Below are positions 55,771-64,000 of a DNA stretch of 64,000 bases, piece by piece. Each line of letters opens with the position of its first letter. Position 1 is the first letter of the stretch. The stretch covers positions 186,001-250,000 of the forward strand of contig NZ_FOQH01000006.1 in the NCBI RefSeq assembly GCF_900113695.1, in the 5' to 3' direction. This stretch comes from Albimonas pacifica. GTDB taxonomy: Bacteria > Pseudomonadota > Alphaproteobacteria > Rhodobacterales > Rhodobacteraceae. The notes under the pieces were generated by a model. It had not been told where the DNA came from and did no database searches. It saw nothing but the letters and a program-made list of their open reading frames with translations. Made by a program: the position numbers and the translations under genes.

Positions 55771-56667
55771 ATGCCCTACAGCTTCGACTGGGTCGACGCC
55801 TTCGCCGACGCCCCCTTCGGCGGCAACGCCTGCGCCGTGGTCCATGACGCGGGCGACCTGCCCGTCGAGACCCGCCTCGCCCTGGTGCGCGAGACCAGCC
55901 TCAGCGAATGCGCCTACCTGGTCCCCTCGGAGCGGGCCGACTTCGGCGCCCGCTACTACCTCGCGCATCGCGAGATCCCGATGGCCGGCCACCCCACCGT
56001 CGCCACGGTCGCGAGCCTCGTCGACCGCGGCCTGGTCGACGTCTCCGCCGGACGCGCCCGCTTCACGCTGGAGGTGGGCGCGGGGGTGCTGCCCATCGAG
56101 GCCGCCCGCGACGCGGCCGGCCGGATCCGGGTCGCCATGACCCAGGCCCGCCCCGCGATCGGCGAGCCCCTGGACCCCGCCCCCATCGCCGCGATCTACG
56201 GCCTGTCGCCGCAGGACGTCGCCCACCCGCCACGCATCGTCTCCACCGGCACGCCCTTCTGCATCACGCTCCTGCGCTCGAAGGACGCCCTGCGCCGGGC
56301 GCGCCTCGACCTCGGCAGGCTGGAGGACTGGCGCGCCTCCACCGGGCGCCCCGATGCTGGCCTGATGGAGCCGTTCCTGGTCACGCTGGGCGGCGAGACG
56401 CCGGCGGGCGACGTCTTCTCGCGCCTGCTGCTCGCGCCCCCCAGCCCGGCGGAGGACCCGTTCACCGGCTCGGCCACCGGCTGCATGGGCGCCTACCTGT
56501 GGTCCGAGGGTCTGATCCCCGAGCCCCGCTTCACCGCCGAACAGGGCCACTGGCTCGGCCGTCCCGGCCGGGCCGAGGTCGAGGCGCTGGGGCCGCGCGA
56601 CGACGTCTCGGGCGTGCGGGTGGCGGGCTCGGGCGTGGTGCTGATGCGCGGCGAACTGCGGGTCTGA
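55771..56667 (+). CDS. PhzF family isomerase/epimerase-like protein
   Basis: 298 residues. The start SFDWVDAFADAPFGGNACAV, ETSLSECAYLVP with the catalytic Glu (residue 46), and near the C terminus DPFTGSATGCMGAYLW are PhzF signatures. Family members have a diaminopimelate-epimerase fold; PhzF itself isomerises a phenazine precursor, but most members have unknown substrates and no phenazine genes are nearby. It converges on the minus-strand methyltransferase gene. Confidence 0.9.
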   Translation: MPYSFDWVDAFADAPFGGNACAVVHDAGDLPVETRLALVRETSLSECAYLVPSERADFGARYYLAHREIPMAGHPTVATVASLVDRGLVDVSAGRARFTLEVGAGVLPIEAARDAAGRIRVAMTQARPAIGEPLDPAPIAAIYGLSPQDVAHPPRIVSTGTPFCITLLRSKDALRRARLDLGRLEDWRASTGRPDAGLMEPFLVTLGGETPAGDVFSRLLLAPPSPAEDPFTGSATGCMGAYLWSEGLIPEPRFTAEQGHWLGRPGRAEVEALGPRDDVSGVRVAGSGVVLMRGELRV

Positions 56668-56793
56668 GCCCGGGGCCGGCGGCCGGCGCGCGGCCCCCGG
56701 GCGTCGGCGCCGTGGCACGGACCCTCGGCGCCCCCCCCCGGCCCGGGAGGGCGCCGACGGCCCGTCGCCCGCGCGGCGCGGACCGGGAGCGCC

Positions 56794-57741
56794 TCAGGCG
56801 GGAACCCGCAGCGCGCGGGCCAGCTCGGTCACGTGGCGCAGGTCCGAGCCGCAGCAGCCGCCGAACACGTTCATCCACGGCATCCGCGCCTTCAGTTCCG
56901 CGGCGAGCCGGGCGAAGGCCTCCGGGTCGTCGTCGCCGGCATGATCGCAGCCCTCGCCCCCGGCGCGGCGGCGGCGCGAGGCGTCGCAGCGCACGCCCCG
57001 GATCCGCCGCGCCCAGTCCGCGTCCTCCAGCCGGCCGGCGAAATGGTCCGGATGGGCGCAGTTCACCATGAAGTAGGCCGGGGCCTTGTTGGTCGCGACG
57101 TCGACCTTGCGGATCGCCTCGGCCAGCGTCTCGCCCGAGGGCAGGCGGCCGTCGCTCTCCACCGTGAAGCTGATCACGTGGCGCAGCCAGGCGTCGGAGG
57201 CCGCGCGCGAGAAGCCCGTCGCCTCCTGCGAGGAGACATGCGTGGTCGCGGTGACCATGTCGACGTCGGTCTCGGCCAGCCACTCGAGCTGCACGGAATG
57301 GTAGTCGCGCGCCTCCGAGGCGGTCATCTCGCCCGGCCGCCCGCGGGCGCCGGCGCGCGGCCCGACGGGGGCGTTGAGCAGGATCGGGAAGGACTCGCGC
57401 CCGGCGAACTCGTCGCGCAGGGCGGCGACGAAGGCCACCGCCTCGTGGTTGGCGCGGCGCAGGGCGGAGGCGTCCTCGCCCAGCTCCGCGCTCCAGCACG
57501 GGTGGGCCTTCCAGGTCGGCGCGTCGAGGATGAAGCCCGAGCCCGTCTCGCGGGCCAGCGCCAGGAAGCCGCGGAAATAGTCGGCCAGCGCCGCGCGCCC
57601 CTCGGGGTCGGGCAGCAGGGTATGGGCGGCGAGGGCCCGGATCGGCACGCCGCGGTTGAAAATCAGATCGGTCTCCACGCCGGCATCCGTCAGGAAGGGC
57701 GCGCCGGTCAGTTGCGGCAGTCTGGAGCTGCGGTCGAACAT
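56794..57741 (-). CDS. Homocysteine S-methyltransferase family protein
   Basis: 315 residues. TDAGVETDLIFNRGVPI at the start, and zinc-ligand segments VNCAHPDH and FGGCCGSDLRH near the end (three Cys in the expected arrangement), place it in the Hcy-methyltransferase family. Members move a methyl group from S-methylmethionine, betaine or similar donors to homocysteine or a related thiol/selenol. The donor cannot be told. A loop of Arg/Gly/Asp (RRRRAGGEGCDHAGDDD) is an odd insertion. The gene is divergent from ccmF. Confidence 0.87.
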   Translation of the reverse strand: MFDRSSRLPQLTGAPFLTDAGVETDLIFNRGVPIRALAAHTLLPDPEGRAALADYFRGFLALARETGSGFILDAPTWKAHPCWSAELGEDASALRRANHEAVAFVAALRDEFAGRESFPILLNAPVGPRAGARGRPGEMTASEARDYHSVQLEWLAETDVDMVTATTHVSSQEATGFSRAASDAWLRHVISFTVESDGRLPSGETLAEAIRKVDVATNKAPAYFMVNCAHPDHFAGRLEDADWARRIRGVRCDASRRRRAGGEGCDHAGDDDPEAFARLAAELKARMPWMNVFGGCCGSDLRHVTELARALRVPA

Positions 57742-58023
57742 CGGTCTGCCTCGAATGGCGCAGCGGCGGGGATCGCCGCTCTCGCCCCTCCGGTTTCGCC
57801 CTCGCCGCGTGACAGGGCCGTGACAAAGACTGTTGCCCGGACTCCGCAAAAACGATTGCCCCGGCGGGCGCCCGGGGAAAAACCGGCCCGGGCCGGGCGA
57901 AAAGGGCGCCGCGACCAATGGCGGGATGGCCTCGCGAGGTCCTGAATTGCACCACCCGCCCGTCCGCGGCATGGTCCGGGGATACGCGTGCATGACGCCG
58001 AATACGATCGGGGGAGGCCGACC
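57742..58023. other. Divergent intergenic region between the methyltransferase gene and ccmF
   Basis: 282 bp. It includes a perfect 14-bp palindrome CCGGCCCGGGCCGG (57883-57896) flanked by AAAAA and GCGAAAA, and AT-richer bases near 57820-57860. I could not match a known riboswitch or operator. Confidence 0.45.
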
Positions 58024-60000
58024 ATGACCGCCGAACTGGGCCACTTCGCCCTGATCCTCGCCCTGGTGGCGAGCCTCGCCCAGACCGTCGTGCCGCTGGT
58101 GGGCGCCGGCAAGGGCTGGTCGGACTGGATGCGTCTGGCGACGCCCGCGGCCGGCATCGCCTTCGTCCTCACCCTGCTGGCCTTCGTCGCGCTGACGGTC
58201 GCCTTCGTCACCTCCGACTTCTCGGTGGCGCTGGTGGCCGAGAACTCGCACTCCGCCAAGCCCATGCTCTACAAGGTCTCCGGCGTCTGGGGGAACCACG
58301 AGGGCTCGCTCCTGCTGTGGACGCTGATGCTGACCCTCTTCGGCGCGATGATCGCGGGGCTGGGCGGCAACCTGCCCGAGTCGCTGAAAGCCCGCACCCT
58401 GGCGGTGCAGGGCGCGATCGGGGCGGCCTTCCTGGGCTTCATGCTGTTCACCTCGAACCCGTTCCTGCGCCTGGCCCGGCCGCCGCTGGACGGGGCCGAC
58501 CTGAACCCGCTGCTGCAGGACCCCGGCCTCGCCTTCCACCCGCCGTTCCTCTACCTCGGCTACGTCGGCCTCTCGACCGCCTATTCCTTCGCCGTCGCCG
58601 CGCTGATCGAGGGCCGGGTCGACGCCGCCTGGGCGCGCTGGGTGCGGCCCTGGGCGCTGACCGCGTGGATGTTCCTGACCGTGGGCATCGCACTGGGCAG
58701 CTACTGGGCCTATTACGAGCTCGGCTGGGGCGGCTGGTGGTTCTGGGACCCGGTGGAGAACGCCTCGTTCATGCCCTGGCTCGCCTCCGCCGCGCTCCTG
58801 CATTGCGCCATCGTGGTCGAGAAGCGCGACAGCCTGAAATCCTGGACCATCCTGCTGGCGATCCTGGGCTTTTCGCTCTCGCTGCTGGGCACGTTCATCG
58901 TCCGCTCGGGCCTGCTGACCTCGGTCCACGCCTTCGCTTCCGACCCCACCCGCGGGGTGGTGGTGCTGGGGATCCTGGTGGTCGCCGTGGGCGGCTCTCT
59001 CGCCCTCTACGCCTGGCGGGCGCCGAAGCTGGCGCCGGGCGGGGTCTTCGCCATGGTCAGCCGCGAATCCCTGCTGGTGGCCAACAACCTGCTGCTGACC
59101 GTCGCCTGCGCCGTGGTCCTGCTGGGGACCCTGATGCCCCTGATCCGCGAGGCCTGGGACGGCGGGCGCATCTCGGTCGGGGCGCCCTTCTTCGATCTCG
59201 CCTTCACGCCCTTCATGGTCGCGCTCGCGGTCCTGCTGCCCATCGGCGCGCTGGCGCCGTGGAAGCGCGCGCGCCTGGGCCGGGTGATCCGCCGCCTCTG
59301 GCCCGCGGCCGCGCTCGCCTTCGCCGTCGCGGCCCTGGTCTGGGCGCTGCAGACCGGGCGCAGCGCGCTGGCGCCCGTGGGCATCGCGCTGACGGTCTGG
59401 ATCCTCGCCGGCGTGGCCGTCGAGATCTGGGAGCGTGCGGGCCTCTCGCGTCCCGGACGCTGGCGGCGCCTGTCGGGCCTGCCGCGGGCCGACTGGGGCA
59501 AGGCCATCGCCCACTCGGGCCTCGCGCTGACCATCTTCGGCATCGCCTCCCTGACCGCGTGGGAGACCGAGGCCGTCCGCGCCCTGCACCCCGGCGAGAC
59601 GGTCGAGACCGGCGGCTACGCCTTCCGCTTCGACGCGGTCGACCGCGCCCAGGGCCCCAACTACTCGATCGAGCGCGGCGCCTTCACCGTCTTCCGGGAC
59701 GGGGAGGAGGTCGCCGTCCTGCGCCCCGAGAAGCGCTTCTACCCCGTGCAGCGGATGCCCACGACCGAGGCCGCCATCGATGCGGGCCTGACCCGCGACC
59801 TCTACGTGGTGCTGGGCGACCGACAGCAGGCCGGCGCCGGCGCCTGGGCGGTGCGCATCTACGTGAAGCCCTTCGCCAACTGGATCTGGATCGGGGCGCT
59901 GGTGATGGCGCTCGGCGGGCTGACCTCGCTCTCGGACCGCCGCTACCGGGTCGGCGCCGCCGCCCGCCGCGCCCCCGCAGCCGCGGTCCCCGCGGAATGA
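58024..60000 (+). CDS. ccmF: Cytochrome c-type biogenesis protein CcmF (heme lyase subunit)
   Basis: 658 residues, many membrane helices. The heme-handling WWD segment [19 protein letters not shown] is intact, and [13 protein letters not shown] and [20 protein letters not shown] are family-specific. CcmF with CcmH attaches heme to apocytochrome c in the periplasm. ATG 58024 (MTAELGHF) is chosen over an in-frame ATG 36 bp upstream because it matches the usual CcmF start. The stop overlaps the ccmH start (ATGA). Confidence 0.96.
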   Translation: MTAELGHFALILALVASLAQTVVPLVGAGKGWSDWMRLATPAAGIAFVLTLLAFVALTVAFVTSDFSVALVAENSHSAKPMLYKVSGVWGNHEGSLLLWTLMLTLFGAMIAGLGGNLPESLKARTLAVQGAIGAAFLGFMLFTSNPFLRLARPPLDGADLNPLLQDPGLAFHPPFLYLGYVGLSTAYSFAVAALIEGRVDAAWARWVRPWALTAWMFLTVGIALGSYWAYYELGWGGWWFWDPVENASFMPWLASAALLHCAIVVEKRDSLKSWTILLAILGFSLSLLGTFIVRSGLLTSVHAFASDPTRGVVVLGILVVAVGGSLALYAWRAPKLAPGGVFAMVSRESLLVANNLLLTVACAVVLLGTLMPLIREAWDGGRISVGAPFFDLAFTPFMVALAVLLPIGALAPWKRARLGRVIRRLWPAAALAFAVAALVWALQTGRSALAPVGIALTVWILAGVAVEIWERAGLSRPGRWRRLSGLPRADWGKAIAHSGLALTIFGIASLTAWETEAVRALHPGETVETGGYAFRFDAVDRAQGPNYSIERGAFTVFRDGEEVAVLRPEKRFYPVQRMPTTEAAIDAGLTRDLYVVLGDRQQAGAGAWAVRIYVKPFANWIWIGALVMALGGLTSLSDRRYRVGAAARRAPAAAVPAE

Positions 60001-60470
60001 GGGCCCTCCGCCCCCTCCTGCTGGCGCTGGCCCTGCTGGCGCCGCTCGCCGCCCCCGCGGTGCAGCCCGACGAGGTGCTGGCCGACCCCGCGCTCGAAGC
60101 CCGGGCCCGCGCGCTCTCGGCCGAGATCCGCTGCCTGGTCTGCCGCTCGGAGAGCATCGACGAGTCGAACGCCGACCTCGCCCGCGACCTGCGGGTGCTG
60201 GTGCGCGAGCGGCTGGTCGCCGGCGACAGCGACGCTGAGGTGAAGGCCTATCTGGTCGAGCGCTACGGCGAATACGTGCTGCTCAAGCCCACCTTCTCGG
60301 CGGGCAACGCGGTGCTGTGGTTCGGGGGGCCCGCGCTGCTGATCGGGGGCGGGGTCCTCGCCTTCTTCTGGATCCGACGCGCCCGCCCCGAGGCCGCCGC
60401 CACGGCCGCCCCCCTCTCCGCCGAGGAGAAGGCCCGCCTCGACGCCCTGATGAAGCAGGACGGAGCCTGA
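59997..60470 (+). CDS. ccmH: Cytochrome c maturation protein CcmH
   Basis: 157 residues. A signal peptide ([19 protein letters not shown]) is followed by the thioredoxin-like reductase motif [14 protein letters not shown] (CxxC) and a C-terminal membrane helix ([20 protein letters not shown]). It keeps the apocytochrome CxxCH cysteines reduced for heme attachment. Short CcmH without TPR part, usual in alphaproteobacteria (a separate CcmI supplies the TPRs). The start overlaps the ccmF stop by four bases, so translation is coupled. Confidence 0.95.
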   Translation: MRALRPLLLALALLAPLAAPAVQPDEVLADPALEARARALSAEIRCLVCRSESIDESNADLARDLRVLVRERLVAGDSDAEVKAYLVERYGEYVLLKPTFSAGNAVLWFGGPALLIGGGVLAFFWIRRARPEAAATAAPLSAEEKARLDALMKQDGA

Positions 60471-60533
60471 GGCGGGCGGGCCTGAAGCAGGACGGCGACC
60501 GAAGCAGGGCGGGGCCTGAGGCGGGCGGGCCTG
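60453..60533 (+). repeat. Direct repeat across the ccmH stop
   Basis: A 32-bp segment at 60453-60484 recurs at 60502-60533 with two differences; a third, partial copy (AAGCAGGACGG) starts at 60485. The first copy includes the last codons and stop of ccmH. Confidence 0.75.
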
Positions 60534-60647
60534 CGCCCGGATGCGGCCCGGCGTCCCTGACGCTTGCGTCCGCCGCTCGCGCCCCCTAGCTGCGAAAGGC
60601 GGGGGCGCGCATCCGGCCTCCGCCCGATTCAGCCGGAGGCCCCGCCG

Positions 60648-61487
60648 ATGACCCCCGCCCCCCAGCCCGCCTTCGCGGCCGCCGCGCCGGGCGGCGACGC
60701 CCCCGGCCGCTCCCCCTACGAGACGCTGCGCTACGACCTGCGCGACGACGTGGCCACCCTCGCCTTCGCGCGGCCCGAGCGGCTCAACGTCCTTGACGCG
60801 CAGGCCAAGGCGGACCTGATCCACGCCCTGCGCCGCGCCGGCTCGGAGGCGCGCGCGGTGGTGCTGACCGGGCTCGGCGAGGCGTTCTGCGCGGGCCACG
60901 CGCTCGGCGACGCGCCGCGGATCCGCGAACTCGACCTCGGCCGCACCATGCGCGAGGAGACCCGCCCCCTGCTGGAGGCGATGGCCGCCTCGCCGCTGCC
61001 CATCCTCGCCGCCGTCAACGGGGTCGCCGCCGGCGCGGGGCTGGCGCTGGTCCTCGCCGCCGACGTCGCGGTGGCGGCCGAGGGCGCGAGCTTCGCCGTC
61101 ACCTCCTCGCGCGTCGGCGTGATCCCCGACGCGGGCCTGTCGTTCTGGCTGCCGCGCCTGGTCGGCCCCGCCCGCGCCCGCGGCCTCGCGATGCTGGGCG
61201 AGCCGATCTCCGCCCGCCAGGCCGCCGACTGGGGCCTGATCTGGGAGGCCGTCCCCGACGCCGCCTTCGCCGAGCGGATCGAGGCCCGCGCCCGCGCCCT
61301 CGCCTCCGGCCCCACCCAGGGCCACCGCCTGACGCGCGAGGCGCTGCGCTCGGGCCTCGAGCTCTCCTGGTCCGAGCAGCTGGAGCGCGAGGCCGACCTC
61401 CAGGCCCAGGCCGGCCGCACCCGCGACTTCCTCTCCGCCGCGCTCGCCGAGGCCGAGGGCCGCCCCGCCCGGTTCGAGGGCCGCTGA
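60648..61487 (+). CDS. Enoyl-CoA hydratase/isomerase family protein, PaaG-like
   Basis: 279 residues. GEAFCAGHALGD is the oxyanion-hole segment; NGVAAGAGLALVLAADVAVA lacks the first hydratase Glu; VGVIPDAGLSFWLPRLVGPA has the Asp-containing IPDxG form seen in PaaG-type isomerases. The typical PaaG reaction is isomerisation of an epoxy-phenylacetyl-CoA, but no other paa gene is nearby, so the true substrate is open. An enoyl-CoA hydratase-like gene after ccmH is a common order in Rhodobacterales. ATG 60648 follows GCCGGAGGC. Confidence 0.88.
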   Translation: MTPAPQPAFAAAAPGGDAPGRSPYETLRYDLRDDVATLAFARPERLNVLDAQAKADLIHALRRAGSEARAVVLTGLGEAFCAGHALGDAPRIRELDLGRTMREETRPLLEAMAASPLPILAAVNGVAAGAGLALVLAADVAVAAEGASFAVTSSRVGVIPDAGLSFWLPRLVGPARARGLAMLGEPISARQAADWGLIWEAVPDAAFAERIEARARALASGPTQGHRLTREALRSGLELSWSEQLEREADLQAQAGRTRDFLSAALAEAEGRPARFEGR

Positions 61488-61519
61488 CCCCCCGCGCGAG
61501 CGGTCCACGGGCCGTGCGA

Positions 61520-61538
61520 AGGGGGGATCGACCCCCCT
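61520..61538 (+). terminator. Weak hairpin after the PaaG-like gene
   Basis: AGGGGGG (61520-61526) can pair with CCCCCCT (61532-61538) around ATCGA, 33 bp after the stop. No T-run. Possible but unproven terminator. Confidence 0.3.
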
Positions 61539-61593
61539 CCGCGCGGCGCCGGCCTGCGGCCTGCGGGAGAGGGTCGCACGCGGATGGAAAAGA

Positions 61594-61608
61594 GAACAAA
61601 AGGGGAAT
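61594..61608 (+). promoter_or_regulatory. LexA-box-like site upstream of dnaE2
   Basis: GAAC-N7-GAAT matches the alphaproteobacterial LexA box (GAAC-N7-GAAC / GTTC-N7-GTTC) at seven of eight positions. It lies 61 bp before the dnaE2 start and abuts a TATTCT -10-like hexamer (61608-61613), a good place for repression. DnaE2 genes are classic SOS targets. Confidence 0.6.
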
Positions 61609-61669
61609 ATTCTGGGCGGAGGCCTCCGGCCCCGACTCCCCCGCAGCCCCTGGCAGCCGTCCCGCAGAG

Positions 61670-64000
61670 ATGCCGATCCCCGAGCTTCACGTCACCACCA
61701 ACTTCAGCTTTCTCGAAGGCGCCTCCCACCCCGAGGAGTTCGCCCGCGAAGCCGCGGCCCTGGGCCTGTCGGCGCTGGCGGTGGCGGACCGCAACTCGGT
61801 GGCCGGGGTGGTGCGCGCGCACCAGGCCTTGCGGGACCTCGCCCGCGCGGGGCTGGGCGCGGTGCGCGCCACCGACCGCATCGGCCATGGCGACGTGGTC
61901 GCCCGCGCTCTCGCCCGCCGCGAGGGGGACGCGCGCGACGCCCATGACGACAGCGCCCAGGACCACGCCCGCCGCCAGGAGGCCCTGCGCCTCGCCGCCG
62001 CCCGCGCCGCCGGCCGGCCCGGCCCTCGCCCCGCCGCCTCCGGGGCAGGGGAACGGGACGCGGCCCCGGAGGCGACCCCAGGCGCGACCCCAGGCGCGCC
62101 GCCCGAGGGGGCCCCCGAGACGTCCCTGGACGCAGCCCTCGCGGATCCCGGCCATGCTCCCGCTCCGCCCCGCCCGCTCGGCCACGACACGCCCGACGGG
62201 CCCACCAAGCCCGAGCCGCCGGTCTTCGCCCCCGTGGCCCCGCTGACGCTGCCTCGCCTGATCCCCGGCGCGCTGCTGGTCCTGCGCGACGGGCAGGAGC
62301 TGGTGGCCCTGCCCACCGACCGCCCCGCCTGGGCGCGCCTGACCCGCCTGCTGACGCTGGGCAAGCGCCGGGCGCCGAAGGGCGAGTGCTGGCTCGACCC
62401 CGCCGACGTCGTCGACCATGCCGAGGGGCTGATCCTGCTGTGGCGCCCCTCGCCCGAGGCCGACCCCGAGGACCTCGACCCCGGCGCCCCCGCCTCCGCC
62501 CCCTCGCCCGCGTCTGCCACCGCGCCCGCCGCCCGCAGCTCGCCCCCTGCCGCCCGCAGCTCGCCCCCTGCCGCCCCCTCGCCCGACGCCCGTTCTCCCG
62601 CCGCAGACGCGCGCCCCGCGGCCCGCCGGGCCCCCGCCGCCCCGCCGCAGGCCGCTCCCCCCGGCCCCCCCGGGCGAGCCGCGCCCGCGGCCCACGCCCC
62701 CGCCCCGTCCCCCGGCGCGCCGCAGGCCGCGGCCGAGCGCCTGCCGACCGCCGCCGCATCCGGCCGGCCCGCGTCCGCCCGCCAGCCGGCGCCGCGCCCG
62801 CCGCGCGGCGCGGGCGGGACCTTGCGGACCTTGCGACGGTGGACGCGCCGCCTCCCCGGCCAGGTCTTCGTGCTGGCCGCGCCGGCCTACGACGGCCGCG
62901 ACGCCGCCCGCTTCGCCGCGCTGGCGAGGCTGGCCGGGGCCGCCGGCGCCCCCATGGTCGCCTCCGCCGCCCCGATCATGCACGTCGGCGCCCGCCGCCG
63001 CCTCGCCGACGTGCTCGCCTGCATCCGCGAGGGGACCACGATCGACCAGCTCGGCCGCCGCGCCCAGCCCAACGCCGAGCGTCGCCTGCGCGCCGAACCC
63101 GAACTGCGCCGCCTCTTCGCCGACCACCCCGACGCCCTGGCCCGCGCCCGGGAGATCGCCGAACGCTGCCGCTTCTCCCTCGACGAGCTGCGCTACGAAT
63201 ACCCCGACGAGGTCGCCGGCGGCGAAGACCCCCAGGCCCGGCTCGAGCGTCTGACCGCCGAGGGCCTGCGCGCCCGCTACCCCGACGGCGTGCCCGCGCG
63301 GGTGCGCGACCAGGCGGCCCACGAGCTCGCCCTGATCTCGCGCCTGAACTACGCGCCCTATTTCCTGACGGTCCGCGACCTGGTGGCCTTCGCCGAGTCC
63401 CGCGGCATCCTCTGCCAGGGCCGCGGCTCGGCCGCCAACTCCATCGTCTGCTACGCCCTGCGCGTCACCGCCATCGGCCCCGAGGTCGCCTCGATGGTCT
63501 TCGAGCGCTTCGTCTCCGAGGCCCGCGACGAGCCCCCCGACATCGACGTCGACTTCGAGCACGAGCGCCGCGAGGAGGTCATCCAGCACATCTACCAGCG
63601 CTACGGCCGCCACCGCGCCGGCCTCTGCGCGACCGTGATCCACTACCGCGCCCGCCGGGCGGTGCGCGAGGTCGGCAAGGCCATGGGCCTCTCGGCCGAC
63701 GCCATCAACGCCCTCGCCTCCCAGATCTGGGGCTGGTCGTCGGAATCCATCCGCGAAGAAAGAATCCGCGAGATCGGCCTCGACCCCACCGAGCCGCGCC
63801 TGCGCCGCACCCTCGAGCTGGTCGCCGAGCTGATCGGTTTTCCGAGGCACCTCTCCCAGCACGTCGGCGGCTTCATCATCACCAAGGGGCGGCTCGACGA
63901 ACTGGTCCCCATCGAGAACGCCGCCATGGAGGACCGCACGGTCATCGAGTGGGACAAGGACGACATCGACGCGCTGGGCATCCTGAAGGTCGACGTCCTC
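61670..64000 (+). CDS. dnaE2: Error-prone DNA polymerase III alpha subunit DnaE2/ImuC (3' truncated)
   Basis: 777 codons are visible; the gene runs off the window. It starts MPIPELHVTTNFSFLEGASH (PHP domain). Polymerase-type segments follow: LTLGKRRAPKGECWL, CRFSLDELRYEYPDE, RGILCQGRGSAANSIVCYAL, DEPPDIDVDFEHERREEVIQ (catalytic Asp pair) and HLSQHVGGFIIT. DnaE2 does mutagenic translesion synthesis with ImuA/ImuB during the SOS response. Odd feature: two Ala/Pro/Arg-rich low-complexity insertions, about residues 75-190 and 265-383, break up the PHP region. The frame stays open through both. No imuA or imuB lies directly upstream. Confidence 0.93.
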   Translation, partial: MPIPELHVTTNFSFLEGASHPEEFAREAAALGLSALAVADRNSVAGVVRAHQALRDLARAGLGAVRATDRIGHGDVVARALARREGDARDAHDDSAQDHARRQEALRLAAARAAGRPGPRPAASGAGERDAAPEATPGATPGAPPEGAPETSLDAALADPGHAPAPPRPLGHDTPDGPTKPEPPVFAPVAPLTLPRLIPGALLVLRDGQELVALPTDRPAWARLTRLLTLGKRRAPKGECWLDPADVVDHAEGLILLWRPSPEADPEDLDPGAPASAPSPASATAPAARSSPPAARSSPPAAPSPDARSPAADARPAARRAPAAPPQAAPPGPPGRAAPAAHAPAPSPGAPQAAAERLPTAAASGRPASARQPAPRPPRGAGGTLRTLRRWTRRLPGQVFVLAAPAYDGRDAARFAALARLAGAAGAPMVASAAPIMHVGARRRLADVLACIREGTTIDQLGRRAQPNAERRLRAEPELRRLFADHPDALARAREIAERCRFSLDELRYEYPDEVAGGEDPQARLERLTAEGLRARYPDGVPARVRDQAAHELALISRLNYAPYFLTVRDLVAFAESRGILCQGRGSAANSIVCYALRVTAIGPEVASMVFERFVSEARDEPPDIDVDFEHERREEVIQHIYQRYGRHRAGLCATVIHYRARRAVREVGKAMGLSADAINALASQIWGWSSESIREERIREIGLDPTEPRLRRTLELVAELIGFPRHLSQHVGGFIITKGRLDELVPIENAAMEDRTVIEWDKDDIDALGILKVDVL

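Noticed and set aside
57742-57900. SAM or SAH riboswitch ahead of the homocysteine methyltransferase gene
   Set aside because: Hairpins are present on the minus strand, but I could not fit the conserved cores of known SAM/SAH riboswitches.
60731-63862. Long minus-strand frame across the PaaG-like gene and dnaE2
   Set aside because: The plus strand encodes recognisable crotonase and DnaE2 motifs; the minus reading is compositional.
1-64000. tRNA or rRNA genes, insertion sequences, prophage
   Set aside because: No cloverleaf-type sequence, rRNA segment, transposase or phage protein was recognised.

Overview
The window is very GC-rich and dense with genes. The order rplM-rpsI, argC, ccmE, ccmF, ccmH, enoyl-CoA hydratase, plus a DUF2798 gene and an error-prone dnaE2, points to an alphaproteobacterium, most likely in or near the Rhodobacterales. 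This placement rests on gene content and order, not on a search.

Bases 1-29127 hold the 3' part of one enormous gene. At least 9,708 residues are visible and the start lies upstream. The product is a secreted or surface repeat protein: Ala/Gly/Val-rich beta repeats (to about 12.5 kb), a less repetitive middle, Calx-beta-like repeats (20.2-21.8 kb), and a long RTX calcium-binding section (22.3-28.5 kb) built in part from a three-unit super-repeat and two copies of an inserted domain. I saw no cysteine in it.

Bases 29128-41357 hold ten same-strand genes, several overlapping: a DUF3467 protein, a double-GAF/HlyD fusion, a PqqD-like/M50 protease/HlyD fusion, a short SecA-like ATPase, a periplasmic HlyD/AcrA-like adaptor, two unrecognised proteins, a radical SAM enzyme, a SapC-family protein and a flavin-dependent tryptophan halogenase-like protein. 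Position and content suggest a dedicated export and post-translational modification system for the giant protein. This is the most interesting part of the window. No ABC transporter or TolC-type protein is visible; one could lie upstream.

Bases 41464-49712 are ordinary accessory genes: DUF2798, a LysE/ArgO exporter, DUF502, a Bcr/CflA-type MFS pump, a histidine kinase with a periplasmic solute-binding-like sensor plus two single-domain response regulators, an ECHDC3-like crotonase and a PaaI-type thioesterase. A membrane LytTR regulator follows on the minus strand (49684-50616).

Bases 51069-61487 are mostly housekeeping: rplM-rpsI with a recognisable promoter and a strong terminator, argC, a YihY/BrkB membrane protein, ccmE, a PhzF-family protein, a homocysteine S-methyltransferase-like gene (minus strand), ccmF-ccmH, and a PaaG-like crotonase. 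The window ends inside dnaE2, which has a LexA-box-like site upstream and two unusual low-complexity insertions. No tRNA, rRNA, CRISPR array or insertion sequence was seen.
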